Assembly (NCBI RefSeq): GCF_003545695.1
Contig: NZ_QUZZ01000004.1
Location: 1-64,000 of the forward strand
Length of the DNA stretch: 64,000 bases
From: Taibaiella helva
GTDB taxonomy: Bacteria; Bacteroidota; Bacteroidia; Chitinophagales; Chitinophagaceae
Reading direction: 5' to 3'
Shown: positions 27,678 to 36,347 of the stretch, piece by piece
How the letters are laid out: the number at the start of each line of letters is the position of its first letter
Position numbering within the stretch: position 1 is the stretch's first letter
Translations under genes and position numbers: made by a program
Notes under the pieces: model-generated
Told to the model about the DNA's origin: nothing
Seen by the model: only the letters and a program-made list of their open reading frames with translations
The model's database searches: none

Positions 27678-28913
27678 ATGCGCCTAGCTTTCTGGAAAAA
27701 GAAAAAACAGGATCCCAATAAGAAAAAGAAACCCGTATGGCGGGAATGGCTTGACGCCGCCTTGTTTGCGATCGTTGCAGCCACCCTTATCCGTACCTTC
27801 TTTATAGAAGCCTATACCATTCCCTCCGGCTCCATGGAAGGCACTATGCTGATCAACGACTATCTCTTCGTGAGCAAAGTGGCCTATGGACCCCGTATGC
27901 CCATGACCCCGCTGGCTGTTCCACTCGTACACAATACCATGCCTATCTTCGGCGGGAAGTCCTATACCGACGCGGTTCAATGGAAATACCGCAGGCTGCC
28001 CGGCTTTGGCAAAGTAAAACGTTACGATGTAGTGGTATTCAATTTTCCCAACAACGATACAGCTATGCTGATCGACCCTGCGCAGGATTATTATGCCGCG
28101 GTGCGTATGATGGGCAGGGATGCCGTGCTGAGCCGTACCGAGATCATTACCCGTCCCGTCGACAAGAAAGAGAACTATATCAAGCGCTGCGTGGGCATAC
28201 CGGGCGACAAGATAGAGGTCATCGATGGCGTGGTCTACGTCAACGGCGCCAGGGGTGAGCTGTTTCCCCACCAGCGCATGGATTACCTGGTACAGGTCGG
28301 ACCGCAGTTCCGCTACGATAACGATTACGGCGAAGAGCATCATATCCTGTTCCGCGGCGGCAACAATACCACCGGTATGGTGATGGAGATGGAATATGAG
28401 ACCATGCAGGCCTACAGCAAGCTGCCGGGCGTGACCAGCATTACAACGGCTGTAGAGCCGAAAGGCAATGTAACCGGCCCCAGCGGGCAAGCCGTATATC
28501 CCCAGAACCCTGCCCTGTTCCCCTGGAACCAGGACAACTACGGCCCGATCCTGATCCCGAAAAAAGGGATGGCCATCGACATGACGCCGGCCAATGCCGT
28601 ATTGTACCGCAGGGCCATCGAGACTTATGAAAAGAACAAATTTGAGATAAAGGAAGGCAGGTGCTTCATCAATGGCCAGGAAGCGGCCCGGTATACCTTT
28701 AAAATGGACTATTACTGGATGATGGGCGACAACCGGCACAACTCTGCCGACTCCCGTTTCTGGGGCTTTGTCCCGGAAGACCATATCGTAGGTAAAGCAT
28801 CCTTCGTCTGGCTCAGCTATGGCAGCAACCCGGAAAACCAGGTTGATGCCTATACGAAAAAAGGTATCCGGTGGGGGCGCCTGCTACGCGGCGTAGGCTC
28901 CCTTCAGAAATAA
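27678..28913 (+). CDS. lepB: Signal peptidase I
   Basis: A 411-residue membrane serine protease that removes signal peptides from exported proteins. A lysine-rich cytoplasmic N-terminus precedes one membrane helix (about 25-42). The catalytic serine is S52 in IPSGSMEG and the general-base lysine is K169 in YIKRCVGIPGD. MMGDNRHNSADSRFWGFV is the conserved box E region. It is longer than enterobacterial LepB because of an insert between about residues 190 and 330, as is common in Bacteroidota. It is flanked by terminators on both sides, so it is a single-gene unit. Confidence 0.96.
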   Translation: MRLAFWKKKKQDPNKKKKPVWREWLDAALFAIVAATLIRTFFIEAYTIPSGSMEGTMLINDYLFVSKVAYGPRMPMTPLAVPLVHNTMPIFGGKSYTDAVQWKYRRLPGFGKVKRYDVVVFNFPNNDTAMLIDPAQDYYAAVRMMGRDAVLSRTEIITRPVDKKENYIKRCVGIPGDKIEVIDGVVYVNGARGELFPHQRMDYLVQVGPQFRYDNDYGEEHHILFRGGNNTTGMVMEMEYETMQAYSKLPGVTSITTAVEPKGNVTGPSGQAVYPQNPALFPWNQDNYGPILIPKKGMAIDMTPANAVLYRRAIETYEKNKFEIKEGRCFINGQEAARYTFKMDYYWMMGDNRHNSADSRFWGFVPEDHIVGKASFVWLSYGSNPENQVDAYTKKGIRWGRLLRGVGSLQK

Positions 28914-28917
28914 GTTC

Positions 28918-28949
28918 AAAGCTGTCGCCTGTGGTGACAGCTTTTTTTT
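28918..28949 (+). terminator. Rho-independent terminator after lepB
   Basis: GCTGTCGCC (28921-28929) pairs with GGTGACAGC (28933-28941) through one G-U pair and a TGT loop; flanking AAA/TTT lengthens the stem. Eight T residues follow. Confidence 0.9.
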
Positions 28950-29005
28950 AACCTCGTCCTATAGCCCTTACCTGTTTGTTGGATTGTTCCCGAGATCATT
29001 AAGAT

Positions 29006-29812
29006 ATGTTACCGCACGCCGGCATTTTAAAATATAACGACAACGAGATCCACTGCCTCCGGATGGGCCGGGGCAGCAAGCTGCTGATCGCCTTTCACGG
29101 CTTCGGCAACGACGCCGCGATCTTTGCTCCGCTTGCCGCCCTGCTGGAGCAGGAATATACCATAGTATCGATAGACCTGCCGGGGCATGGCCTTACCCGC
29201 TGGAAGGACCCTTACTTCCGCAAGAAAGACCTGATGGCTATTGTCCAGGGCATACGGAACGATTTCGGTGCCGAACGGCTTTCCCTGCTGGGGTACAGCC
29301 TGGGCGGCAGGATATGCCTGAACGTAATCGAGCAGCAGCCCAACTGGATCGATAAAATGATATTGCTGGCGCCGGACGGACTGGAAAAGAATTTCTGGTA
29401 TCATTTCGCCACCAGGAATCCGGTAGGCAAGCTGGGCTTCAAAAGCATGATGCGGGATCCCGACAAATGGATAAGCCGTGTCGGTTTCCTTAGGAAGTTT
29501 AAGATCATCGACGAATCCCGGTTTAAATTTGCCCAACGGAACCTGACCGACGAAAACGTAAGGCATCAGCTGTCTTATGTATGGCCGGTCACCAGCAGAC
29601 TTGTGGTCAATATAGCGGCAGTGAAGTGGAACCTGAACAAGTACAAAGTGGAGACCCATCTTTTCATGGGACGGCACGACCGTATTTTTCCTCCGGCGCA
29701 GGGCGAACGGTTTATCCGGAACCTGAAGCAAGCCAGGCTGCATGTGCTGGACACCGGTCATAACCTGCTCGGAGCAGAGCAGCTGCCGGACATCTGCAAA
29801 TCTTTATCCTGA
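29006..29812 (+). CDS. Alpha/beta-fold hydrolase
   Basis: A 268-residue cytoplasmic hydrolase. The oxyanion region is AFHGFGND, the nucleophile elbow GYSLGG (S98), the acid D225 (MGRHDRIFP) and the base H252 (DTGHNL), so the triad is complete. A cap region lies at about 125-200. The substrate is not predictable; thioesterase, esterase and C-C hydrolase are all possible. It is the first gene of a tight three-gene set with aroK (6 bp) and the DUF423 gene. Confidence 0.88.
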   Translation: MLPHAGILKYNDNEIHCLRMGRGSKLLIAFHGFGNDAAIFAPLAALLEQEYTIVSIDLPGHGLTRWKDPYFRKKDLMAIVQGIRNDFGAERLSLLGYSLGGRICLNVIEQQPNWIDKMILLAPDGLEKNFWYHFATRNPVGKLGFKSMMRDPDKWISRVGFLRKFKIIDESRFKFAQRNLTDENVRHQLSYVWPVTSRLVVNIAAVKWNLNKYKVETHLFMGRHDRIFPPAQGERFIRNLKQARLHVLDTGHNLLGAEQLPDICKSLS

Positions 29813-29818
29813 AAAACG

Positions 29819-30349
29819 ATGCGCATATTCCTTATCGGCATGCCGGGAAGCGGCAAAAGCTATTGGGCCCGCCAGGTGGGCGAGCTGCTGCATTACCGGC
29901 AGGTGGACATGGACCATGTGATCGAAGCCCGGGAAGGCAGCAGCATTCCACAGCTCTTCCAGGCCGGTGAAACCTATTTCAGGGAAAAGGAGCGGGAAGC
30001 CCTGCTCGCTGTCCTGGAGCAGTTTGCCGACAAGGTTGTAGTCGCAACCGGCGGCGGCGCGCCCTGCTATAAAGACAACCTGCGGCTGATGAAAGCAGCG
30101 GGCTGCGTGATCTACCTGGAAACGGAGCTTGAAGCTCTCCTGGCCAATATTGAGGAACAAGGGCTCGAACGCCCCCTGCTGGTCAATGGCAACCGGCAGG
30201 AGCTGGCCGAAAAATTGTCCCGGCTGTACAGGCAAAGAAAAGAAATATACGAGCAGGCACACCTGAAGATAGACACCGGAACGGCCAACCTGAGTACCTT
30301 TGCAGCAGCTCTCGAGCAATACCTTTCCGATAACAATCTTTCGCTCTGA
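29819..30349 (+). CDS. aroK: Shikimate kinase
   Basis: A 176-residue kinase that phosphorylates shikimate with ATP in the chorismate pathway. The P-loop is GMPGSGKS (8-15). The shikimate-contacting DMDHVIEAREG, the FREKEREAL arginine region and ATGGGAPCY are in their expected places. In many homologues the second motif reads DxD; here it is DMDHVIE, which keeps both acids. It lies between the hydrolase and DUF423 genes with gaps of 6 and 3 bp. Confidence 0.94.
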   Translation: MRIFLIGMPGSGKSYWARQVGELLHYRQVDMDHVIEAREGSSIPQLFQAGETYFREKEREALLAVLEQFADKVVVATGGGAPCYKDNLRLMKAAGCVIYLETELEALLANIEEQGLERPLLVNGNRQELAEKLSRLYRQRKEIYEQAHLKIDTGTANLSTFAAALEQYLSDNNLSL

Positions 30350-30352
30350 ACA

Positions 30353-30742
30353 ATGTACAGACCCGCTCTTACTGCTGCATTCCTGTTCGCGCTTATCGGC
30401 GTGATCACCGGCGCCATGGGCGCTCATGCGCTGCGTCCCCACCTTACCGACGAGCTGCTGGCTTCCTATGAAACCGCAGTGAAGTACCAGTTCTACCACA
30501 GCTTTGCGCTGGCCATTGCCGGTATCCTGCATCAGGCTTTTCCTTCGGCATGGATACGCCGGGCCACCTGGGCCTTTCTTGGCGGCATCCTGCTTTTTTC
30601 CGGTTCCATCTATTGCCTGGTGTACCTGAAAGCAACGGCTTCCGTTGGCTTAGGCGGGCTGGGCATCCTGACGCCTATTGGTGGATTGTTCTTCATCGCC
30701 GGCTGGCTGTTCCTGCTTCTGGGTATCCGCAGGAAGGCCTGA
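30353..30742 (+). CDS. DUF423 small membrane protein
   Basis: A 129-residue protein with four membrane helices. The opening RPALTAAFLFALIGVITGAM, the AHALRPHL segment and the end GGLFFIAGWLFLLLG are typical of DUF423 (YgdD-like). Function is unknown. It begins 3 bp after aroK and closes this operon; the next gene is convergent. Confidence 0.88.
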   Translation: MYRPALTAAFLFALIGVITGAMGAHALRPHLTDELLASYETAVKYQFYHSFALAIAGILHQAFPSAWIRRATWAFLGGILLFSGSIYCLVYLKATASVGLGGLGILTPIGGLFFIAGWLFLLLGIRRKA

Positions 30743-30788
30743 CAAAGGGCATAGTTCCCGGGAGCATATCAAGCTATAAACAATAGTT

Positions 30789-32840
30789 TCAGGAAACGGC
30801 AGCCACCGGTTCCGGTGCCTTTCTTTTCCGCAGCAGCAGGAAGGTTTCTCCCGCCAGGCAGCATAAGGCCACGATCACGCAGATCTTCCACAAGGGGAAT
30901 GGATCATGTGCCTGGTTCCAGCCCTGGCGGCCTACGGTCTGCTCATCCAGCCAATGCAGCTTCGCCGGCGCCATCACCCGTTCCAGTGAAGTACGGGAAA
31001 TGCTGCCCAGCAAAGACTCCTTGCGGAGCGCATTCAGCCCCACCAGCACCGTATCTTTCGAGGCCTCGCTGTACAGCTGGTAAAAGCCGGCGTCCCTGGC
31101 GGTATTGTTCAGGTAAAGCTCTACACCGATGCCGGCGGGCCGCTGCGAAGGGATTGCATCGAAGCCGGGCCTGGCGAGATGCCATACCTTCCGGTCGTCC
31201 GTACCTGATACCGGCAGCCACAAGGGCGCGCTGCTGCCCACAGCCCGCGCATAGATATTGCCACCGCTCCCCTGCACTGCCATCTTATACAGGACCGGAA
31301 CGAAGAAGTAGCTTAACACAAAATTGGAGCTGCGGTCATCCAGCGAAGAAGCGCAGAGATAGAGCTTGCCCTGCATCAGCGAATATTGCGCCAGGAAAGG
31401 CTTGCCATCGCGAAAGCTCATCAGCGCCTGCTGGTTGGCGGCTACCGAAGCATCGACAGGGTATCGCTTTACGGCCACCGGCAGCTGTATGTTGTCCGGC
31501 ACTTTTTCAAACACATCCTGCAGCAAAGGATGTGCCTGCTGCAGGGATACCACCTGCTGTCTACTTGTATCTACTTTCCCAAGGCTGATATCGCCCCAGC
31601 TTTTCAGGGCCTGATTAAATGCATCGGCGTCGGTAATGTTACCGGGAAAAAGCAATATGTTCTGCCCGCGCTGCAGGGCTTCTTTGACGGCTTCCTGCAC
31701 ATCGGGCGTGATCCGGGAAAGATTTTGCAGGATCACCAGGCTGTATTGCGGCCACTGCGCCTTATTCACCGAGCCGGCATGCTCCTGCTGCACGCGGAAG
31801 CCCTGATAGGTGCGGAAGGCAGCTTGCAGGTAAGGATTAATGGTTTCGTCACTAACGATCAGCACGGAAAGGTTGGGCGTGGTGCGCGCCGCAATGCGGA
31901 AGGTATCGTCGAAGCTCAACGGATGATCCTCCAGGCTGATGCTGATCTGCTGCCAGCCGGCGCCATTCAGCTGCAATGGCAGGGTATCTGTCCAATCCTT
32001 ACCCGCTTCAGGGGAGATCGCGCTCACCGCCCTTACCTGCCCGCCCACAGCCACGCTCAGGTTGCTGCCCTGTTCCTGCGCTGCACCGCTTTGCTTTATC
32101 CGCACTACCAGCGGATTGGACTGGCGGGTATCGAGGTTTAGGGAAAGGAAGTAAGCCGTATCGATATACAGGTTAGACACTTTATCGGCAGTAAGCGGAT
32201 AGCAGTACACCGTGGCGTTTACCGGCTGCGGCAGCTTTTCGTCTGCATCCAGCGTGCTTTGCTGCAGATCGCTGAACAGGTAGATATTCCAGGGCTCTTT
32301 CCCTTCGTTCGCCTGTGCGGCAACAATGCTGTTCATTACCTGCCGCAGGGAAGCTACCCGCGCTACCGGCCGGATGGCATTCAGCGCCTCAAGCGCTTCG
32401 CTGCGCAGCATAGGCCGCGTGGCAGCCAGCTTATCATTGCTCAGCAGGAGGAACCGCGCCGTATTGCCGGAAGCGGCAATCAGCTGCCGGACTTTCTTCT
32501 TTGCCTGCTGCAGCAGGCTTTCCTGTCCTTCCCCTATCGTCATGCTATACGAATTATCGATATAGATCGCCGATACCGCAGCTTTTCCTTCGGTACCCCT
32601 GCGGCCCAGGAAAGGCTGTGCAAAAGCCAGCACCAGGGCCAGCAGAAAAATCATCCGCATCAGCAGCAGGCGCCAGTTATGTACTTTCGCCTGCCTTTTG
32701 GTCGACAGCTGGATATTCCTCAGGAAGCGGGTATCAGGGAAGGCAACACGTTTGTAGCGCCGCAGGTTGAACAGGTGGATCAGCACCGGGATCACCAGCG
32801 CCAGGCCGGCCAGAAGAAACAGGGGAAAAAGAAAGCCCAT
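30789..32840 (-). CDS. BatA-domain / von Willebrand A membrane protein
   Basis: A 683-residue protein. The N-terminal BatA (aerotolerance regulator) domain reads FPLFLLAGLALVIPVLIHLF and NLRRYKRVAFP, followed by a second helix (about 60-76). A vWA-type domain follows, with a metal-ion adhesion motif DNSYS (D95, S97, S99). A long periplasmic region leads to a C-terminal helix (about 655-672) and basic end. Such proteins are often found with moxR-type ATPases and DUF4159 genes, but none is present here. The ATG at 32840 begins the BatA domain; a longer frame reaches 32963 but would run across the divergent promoter. A perfect minus-strand -7 box lies 5 nt before this ATG. Confidence 0.88.
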   Translation of the reverse strand: MGFLFPLFLLAGLALVIPVLIHLFNLRRYKRVAFPDTRFLRNIQLSTKRQAKVHNWRLLLMRMIFLLALVLAFAQPFLGRRGTEGKAAVSAIYIDNSYSMTIGEGQESLLQQAKKKVRQLIAASGNTARFLLLSNDKLAATRPMLRSEALEALNAIRPVARVASLRQVMNSIVAAQANEGKEPWNIYLFSDLQQSTLDADEKLPQPVNATVYCYPLTADKVSNLYIDTAYFLSLNLDTRQSNPLVVRIKQSGAAQEQGSNLSVAVGGQVRAVSAISPEAGKDWTDTLPLQLNGAGWQQISISLEDHPLSFDDTFRIAARTTPNLSVLIVSDETINPYLQAAFRTYQGFRVQQEHAGSVNKAQWPQYSLVILQNLSRITPDVQEAVKEALQRGQNILLFPGNITDADAFNQALKSWGDISLGKVDTSRQQVVSLQQAHPLLQDVFEKVPDNIQLPVAVKRYPVDASVAANQQALMSFRDGKPFLAQYSLMQGKLYLCASSLDDRSSNFVLSYFFVPVLYKMAVQGSGGNIYARAVGSSAPLWLPVSGTDDRKVWHLARPGFDAIPSQRPAGIGVELYLNNTARDAGFYQLYSEASKDTVLVGLNALRKESLLGSISRTSLERVMAPAKLHWLDEQTVGRQGWNQAHDPFPLWKICVIVALCCLAGETFLLLRKRKAPEPVAAVS

Positions 32841-32845
32841 AGCTT

Positions 32846-32853
32846 CAAAAATA
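32846..32853 (-). promoter_or_regulatory. -7 element of the BatA-domain gene, 5 nt before ATG
   Basis: The minus strand reads TATTTTTG then AAGCT then ATG. With transcription starting a few bases after the box, the message would have almost no leader. Confidence 0.5.
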
Positions 32854-32933
32854 GCGAGTTCGGCGCAAATAAACAGAAAAAAGATAAAGCCGGAAGCCCG
32901 TGGGGAAAGGCTTTCGTCCTTATGTTTTTTACT

Positions 32934-32941
32934 TACTTTTG
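32934..32941 (+). promoter_or_regulatory. -7 element of the histidine kinase gene, 4 nt before ATG
   Basis: TACTTTTG matches TAnnTTTG and is followed by GCCC and the ATG at 32946. It is divergent from the BatA-gene box 80 bp away, and the geometry again suggests a leaderless message. Confidence 0.5.
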
Positions 32942-32945
32942 GCCC

Positions 32946-34100
32946 ATGCGCAAGTACCTGCACTGGAAAACATACCTGGTTGTCTTTGCCCTTACGATCG
33001 TCGGCTTTGCCTTGTACTACTTCAACCAGGTAGCCAAGGATATGGCTGTGGAAGAGGAGAAAAGAGTAGTCATGCTGGTGGAAGCCTTCCGCACGATAGC
33101 CATAGGATCACCGCAGGCACAGTCCGATGTTACTTTTGCATCGAAAGTCATTACAGAGAATACAACCATACCGCTGTTCCTTACTACGGACAAGGGAGAG
33201 ATCACCAGCACGCAGAACCTGGACAGCAGCCGCCTGATCAACGATCCGGAATACCTGGCTCGTAAATATGAGGAGTTCAAGCGACTGCACGAGCCCTTGC
33301 CCTACGATTACAGCACACCCGGCCTACCGGGCAAGGGCTACGTCGTCTATGGCGACTCTATACTGCTGAACCGGCTTCGTTATTATCCCCTCCTTATCCT
33401 TGCGATCATTGTTTTTTTCCTGCTCATCGTGATCATTGCCATTTCCAATGCACAGCGCAGCATACAAAACCAGGTATGGGTGGGCATGTCCAAAGAGACC
33501 GCTCACCAGCTGGGGACCCCCTTATCCTCTATTGTGGCCTGGATGGAATTGCTGAAGGATAACGAAAGCAACCGCGAATGGATATCGGAAATGGAAAAAG
33601 ATGTATCACGGCTGCAGCTGATCGCCGATCGTTTTTCCAAGATCGGTAGTGTGCCCCAGCTGAAGGAAGAGAATCTCGTTGACCGCCTGCAGGGTATGGT
33701 GGAATACATGCGTATGCGTAAGCCGCAGAAAGTAACGATCGATTTTGAGCATGAAGAAGACGATGTACAGGTACTGCTCAGCGGGCCACTGTTCGACTGG
33801 GTGATCGAGAACCTGATGCGCAACGCACTCGACGCCATGGAGGGCGAAGGCCGGATACTGATCACCTTGACCAATCAGCCCCGCCTGGTCACCATCGATC
33901 TCAGCGATACGGGCAAAGGCATTCCCAAAAATAATTTTAAGAAGGTGTTTGCCCCCGGCTACTCTACCAAGCAGCGCGGCTGGGGCCTGGGCCTGTCGCT
34001 GGCCAAGCGTATTATCCAGAAATACCATAATGGCAGTATCTTTGTAAAATCGTCGGAACCCGGCAAAGGCACTACTTTCCGCATCGTATTCAGGAGGTAG
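32946..34100 (+). CDS. Membrane sensor histidine kinase
   Basis: A 384-residue kinase. Helix 1 (about 10-28) and helix 2 (about 148-168) enclose a periplasmic sensor of about 120 residues. The H-box is ETAHQLGTPLSS (H187), with Q after the histidine in place of the usual E, a variant common in Bacteroidota kinases. N-box ENLMRNALDAM, G1 SDTGKGIPK and G2 RGWGLGLSLAKR are present. No receiver domain or response regulator lies nearby. The septoil-knot, acetyltransferase and binding-protein genes follow after 27, 3 and 3 bp and may share the transcript. Frame-compatible starts far upstream overlap the BatA gene and are rejected. Confidence 0.92.
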   Translation: MRKYLHWKTYLVVFALTIVGFALYYFNQVAKDMAVEEEKRVVMLVEAFRTIAIGSPQAQSDVTFASKVITENTTIPLFLTTDKGEITSTQNLDSSRLINDPEYLARKYEEFKRLHEPLPYDYSTPGLPGKGYVVYGDSILLNRLRYYPLLILAIIVFFLLIVIIAISNAQRSIQNQVWVGMSKETAHQLGTPLSSIVAWMELLKDNESNREWISEMEKDVSRLQLIADRFSKIGSVPQLKEENLVDRLQGMVEYMRMRKPQKVTIDFEHEEDDVQVLLSGPLFDWVIENLMRNALDAMEGEGRILITLTNQPRLVTIDLSDTGKGIPKNNFKKVFAPGYSTKQRGWGLGLSLAKRIIQKYHNGSIFVKSSEPGKGTTFRIVFRR

Positions 34101-34127
34101 CGCAGGCGCGTCAAAACCTGCCCGCTC

Positions 34128-34475
34128 ATGAAAAATATTCTTTGTTTGGCCTGCCTGTTGCTGATGCTTTGCGGTGTCCGCCCGGCCAGAGCACAGGTCG
34201 TATTTTCTACAGATTGGAAAAGCGATGCCCAGGTGATCGTCTATGTGACCGATTCCAAAAGCGACGCCGACATCGTAGTGTATAAAACCAAAAGCAAAAG
34301 CGATGCCGAAGGCAAGAACGAAGGCGTATGGTATTTCACCGAATGGAAAAGCGATGCCAAAAAACAGATCTATTTTACCGATTGGAAAAGCGATGCCGAC
34401 CTTATCGTCTATTTCACCGAATCAAAAAGCGATGCCGGCTGGAAAAGCAGGAAGAAGATGCATCTGCTCTACTAG
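34128..34475 (+). CDS. Secreted KSDA-repeat protein, 7(1) septoil knot family (formerly DUF6150)
   Basis: A 115-residue exported protein. The signal peptide ends about residue 23 (RPARAQ). The mature 90 residues are built of short repeats ending in K-S-D-A, six in all, alternating with strands such as VIVYVTDS, DIVVYKTKS, QIYFTDW and LIVYFTES. This fits the family first named DUF6150 and later 7(1) septoil knot, in which seven short beta segments form one of the deepest known protein knots (family knowledge; the name is from memory). No cysteines occur after the signal peptide. Repeats are also visible at DNA level (AAAAGCGATGCC). It sits between the kinase gene and an acetyltransferase gene. 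Confidence 0.8.
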   Translation: MKNILCLACLLLMLCGVRPARAQVVFSTDWKSDAQVIVYVTDSKSDADIVVYKTKSKSDAEGKNEGVWYFTEWKSDAKKQIYFTDWKSDADLIVYFTESKSDAGWKSRKKMHLLY

Positions 34476-34478
34476 CTT

Positions 34479-35000
34479 ATGGAGATAAAGATCAGGGAAG
34501 CGCAGGAACGCGACCTGCAGCAGATACTGGACATCTACAACGATGCGATATTAAACACCACTTCGGTGTATAATTACAAGCCGCACACACTGGCTATGCG
34601 CCACGAATGGTTCCGCCAGAAGCAGCAGGACGGCTTCCCGGTTTGGGTAGCTGACCTGGACGGGCAGGCCATCGGCTTCGGCACCTATGGCCCTTTTCGC
34701 CCCTGGGCCGCTTACAAATACACTGCCGAGATATCGGCCTACATCGATCCCGCACACCGGGGCAGAGGGATAGCCAAGCTGCTGTATCCGCAGCTGCTGG
34801 CATCGGCGCAGCAACAGCAGCTGCATGCGCTGGTTGCCGGCATCGACGCTACCAACGAGGCCAGCCTGAAGCTGCACCGGCATTTCGGCTTTGAAGAGGT
34901 GGGCCGTTTCAGGGAAGTAGGCTACAAATTCGGTCAATGGCTGGACCTGGTCTTTATGCAACTGTTGTTACCCAAACCCGAACATCCTACTGAAGATTAA
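34479..35000 (+). CDS. GNAT acetyltransferase, phosphinothricin-acetyltransferase type
   Basis: A 173-residue GNAT enzyme. The opening IREAQERDLQQILDIYNDAI, the TSVYNYKP segment, the acetyl-CoA loop HRGRGIAK and GIDATNEASLKLHRHFGFEEVG are characteristic of the PAT/Bar subgroup, which acetylates amino acid analogues such as phosphinothricin or methionine derivatives. In Bacteroidota such genes are ordinary chromosomal members, so resistance should not be assumed. It starts 3 bp after the septoil-knot gene. Confidence 0.88.
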   Translation: MEIKIREAQERDLQQILDIYNDAILNTTSVYNYKPHTLAMRHEWFRQKQQDGFPVWVADLDGQAIGFGTYGPFRPWAAYKYTAEISAYIDPAHRGRGIAKLLYPQLLASAQQQQLHALVAGIDATNEASLKLHRHFGFEEVGRFREVGYKFGQWLDLVFMQLLLPKPEHPTED

Positions 35001-35003
35001 GCT

Positions 35004-35774
35004 ATGTTCTTTCTTAATGGCGATAGCAAACCCAATAGTCCTCCGAAACGTATCGTATCGCTGGTCCCCTCCCAAACCGAGCTCCTGTACGACCTGGGCC
35101 TGGAGGAAGAGACAGTAGGTATCACCAAATTCTGCGTGCATCCCGATTCCTGGTTCCGGAGCAAGACAAGAGTAGGCGGCACCAAAGCGCTGCACCGCGA
35201 TCGTATTGCTGCACTGCAGCCCGACCTGATACTTGCCAATAAGGAGGAGAATGTAAAAGAGCAGGTAGAGCGCCTGCAGGATATAGCACCGGTATGGATC
35301 AGCGATATCCATACCCTGGACGATGCCCTCGAGATGATCCGTACCGTGGGTGCACTTACGGATAAGAAGGATAAAGCAGACACCATCGCCGGGCGTATCG
35401 CAGCAGACTTCGGCGGGTTGGAAGCCTTCTCCCCTGCTCGTTCCGCGCTATACCTGATCTGGCGTAAGCCCTGGATGACTGTGGGTCGCGATACCTTTAT
35501 CCACGATATCCTTCAGCGCGCCGGGCTGACCAACAGCTACGCAGACGGGGAACGCTATCCTACCATCAGCAATGAAGACATCATCGCCCGTAATCCCTCG
35601 CTGGTGCTGCTTTCATCGGAGCCCTATCCGTTCAAACAACAGCATATACAGGAATTACAGGCCCTGCTGCCTGCAGCAACCATACAGCTGGTCGATGGTG
35701 AGCTATTCAGCTGGTACGGCAGCCGCCTGCTGCATACTGCCGCTTACCTGAAGCAGCTGCAGCATACATGGTAA
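35004..35774 (+). CDS. BtuF/FhuD-like substrate-binding protein without a signal peptide
   Basis: A 256-residue periplasmic-binding-type protein (helical-backbone metal receptor class) with RIVSLVPSQTELLYDLGL, then VGGTKALHRDRIAALQPDLI and LWRKPW-like text (IWRKPWMTVG). Such proteins bind cobalamin or ferric siderophores for ABC importers. Here the first residues are MFFLNGDSKPNSPPKR, with no signal peptide or lipobox, and no permease or ATPase gene is adjacent. It may therefore be cytoplasmic. It starts 3 bp after the acetyltransferase gene and abuts a convergent gene. Confidence 0.82.
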   Translation: MFFLNGDSKPNSPPKRIVSLVPSQTELLYDLGLEEETVGITKFCVHPDSWFRSKTRVGGTKALHRDRIAALQPDLILANKEENVKEQVERLQDIAPVWISDIHTLDDALEMIRTVGALTDKKDKADTIAGRIAADFGGLEAFSPARSALYLIWRKPWMTVGRDTFIHDILQRAGLTNSYADGERYPTISNEDIIARNPSLVLLSSEPYPFKQQHIQELQALLPAATIQLVDGELFSWYGSRLLHTAAYLKQLQHTW

Positions 35775-35778
35775 GTCG

Positions 35779-36279
35779 TTAAAAATAGCCGAAGTAAACT
35801 CTGGAGAAAGTGCTGTATTCAATATTGATCTCGTCGCCTTCTTCGTAGAGCTCAAAGTCTTCCTTGCTCACTTCTATGCTGAGCCGGAAAGTGGAACGCA
35901 GAAAAAAATGACAGGTATCGTTGCTATTGACGTATTGCTTGCGGCTGATCTCGGTACTCTCAATGGTTTTGTTACCCAAACGGATGTCTTTTCGCAGCGG
36001 CTTCAGGCTGCGGGCATAGACGATATAGCTACCCACAGCGACGATCAGCAATAGAACAATCATACCCAGCACATAGTAGAGGTATACCCGTGGCTCCTGC
36101 TCTTCACGCAGCTGCGCCATGGCCGGTGTATCCCGGCTGCGCTTGATGCTTTCCATAATGATACCCATGCAGCAGGGCACGATCACGAACAGCACGGCCA
36201 GCATCCGGGTGGTTTTTAAAAAGGCGTGTTTTTCCCTGGCTTCTTTTTCTTTGAGGTAAGAAAGCTCCGAGTCGTTCAT
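35779..36279 (-). CDS. Two-helix membrane protein, unknown function
   Basis: A 166-residue protein with membrane helices at about 21-39 (MLAVLFVIVPCCMGIIMESI) and 60-80, an outer loop between, and an 85-residue C-terminal soluble domain with beta character (RKQYVNSNDTCHFFL, EEGDEINIEYS). No family recognised. The ATG at 36279 has GGAG 6 nt upstream and is preferred; an in-frame ATG at 36312 would add 11 residues. It ends 4 bp from the convergent binding-protein gene. Confidence 0.65.
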   Translation of the reverse strand: MNDSELSYLKEKEAREKHAFLKTTRMLAVLFVIVPCCMGIIMESIKRSRDTPAMAQLREEQEPRVYLYYVLGMIVLLLIVAVGSYIVYARSLKPLRKDIRLGNKTIESTEISRKQYVNSNDTCHFFLRSTFRLSIEVSKEDFELYEEGDEINIEYSTFSRVYFGYF

Positions 36280-36347
36280 CGGCTCCAGGTATGTATAGGC
36301 AGCTCGGGGCATCGTAATTTTGCCAGCCTAAAGTAAGGCAAAAAAAG

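Noticed and set aside
32259-32945. N-terminal extension of the histidine kinase frame by about 229 codons
   Set aside because: The extension runs antisense through the BatA gene and lacks homology; the ATG at 32946 has a consensus promoter and begins the membrane helix.
34210-34440. Short direct DNA repeats (AAAAGCGATGCC) resembling an array
   Set aside because: They are in frame in a signal-peptide-bearing gene and encode the KSDA turns; spacers are too short and uneven for CRISPR.
34479-35000. Horizontally acquired herbicide/antibiotic resistance gene
   Set aside because: The acetyltransferase is of the PAT type, but base use matches its neighbours, no mobile element is near, and chromosomal homologues are common.
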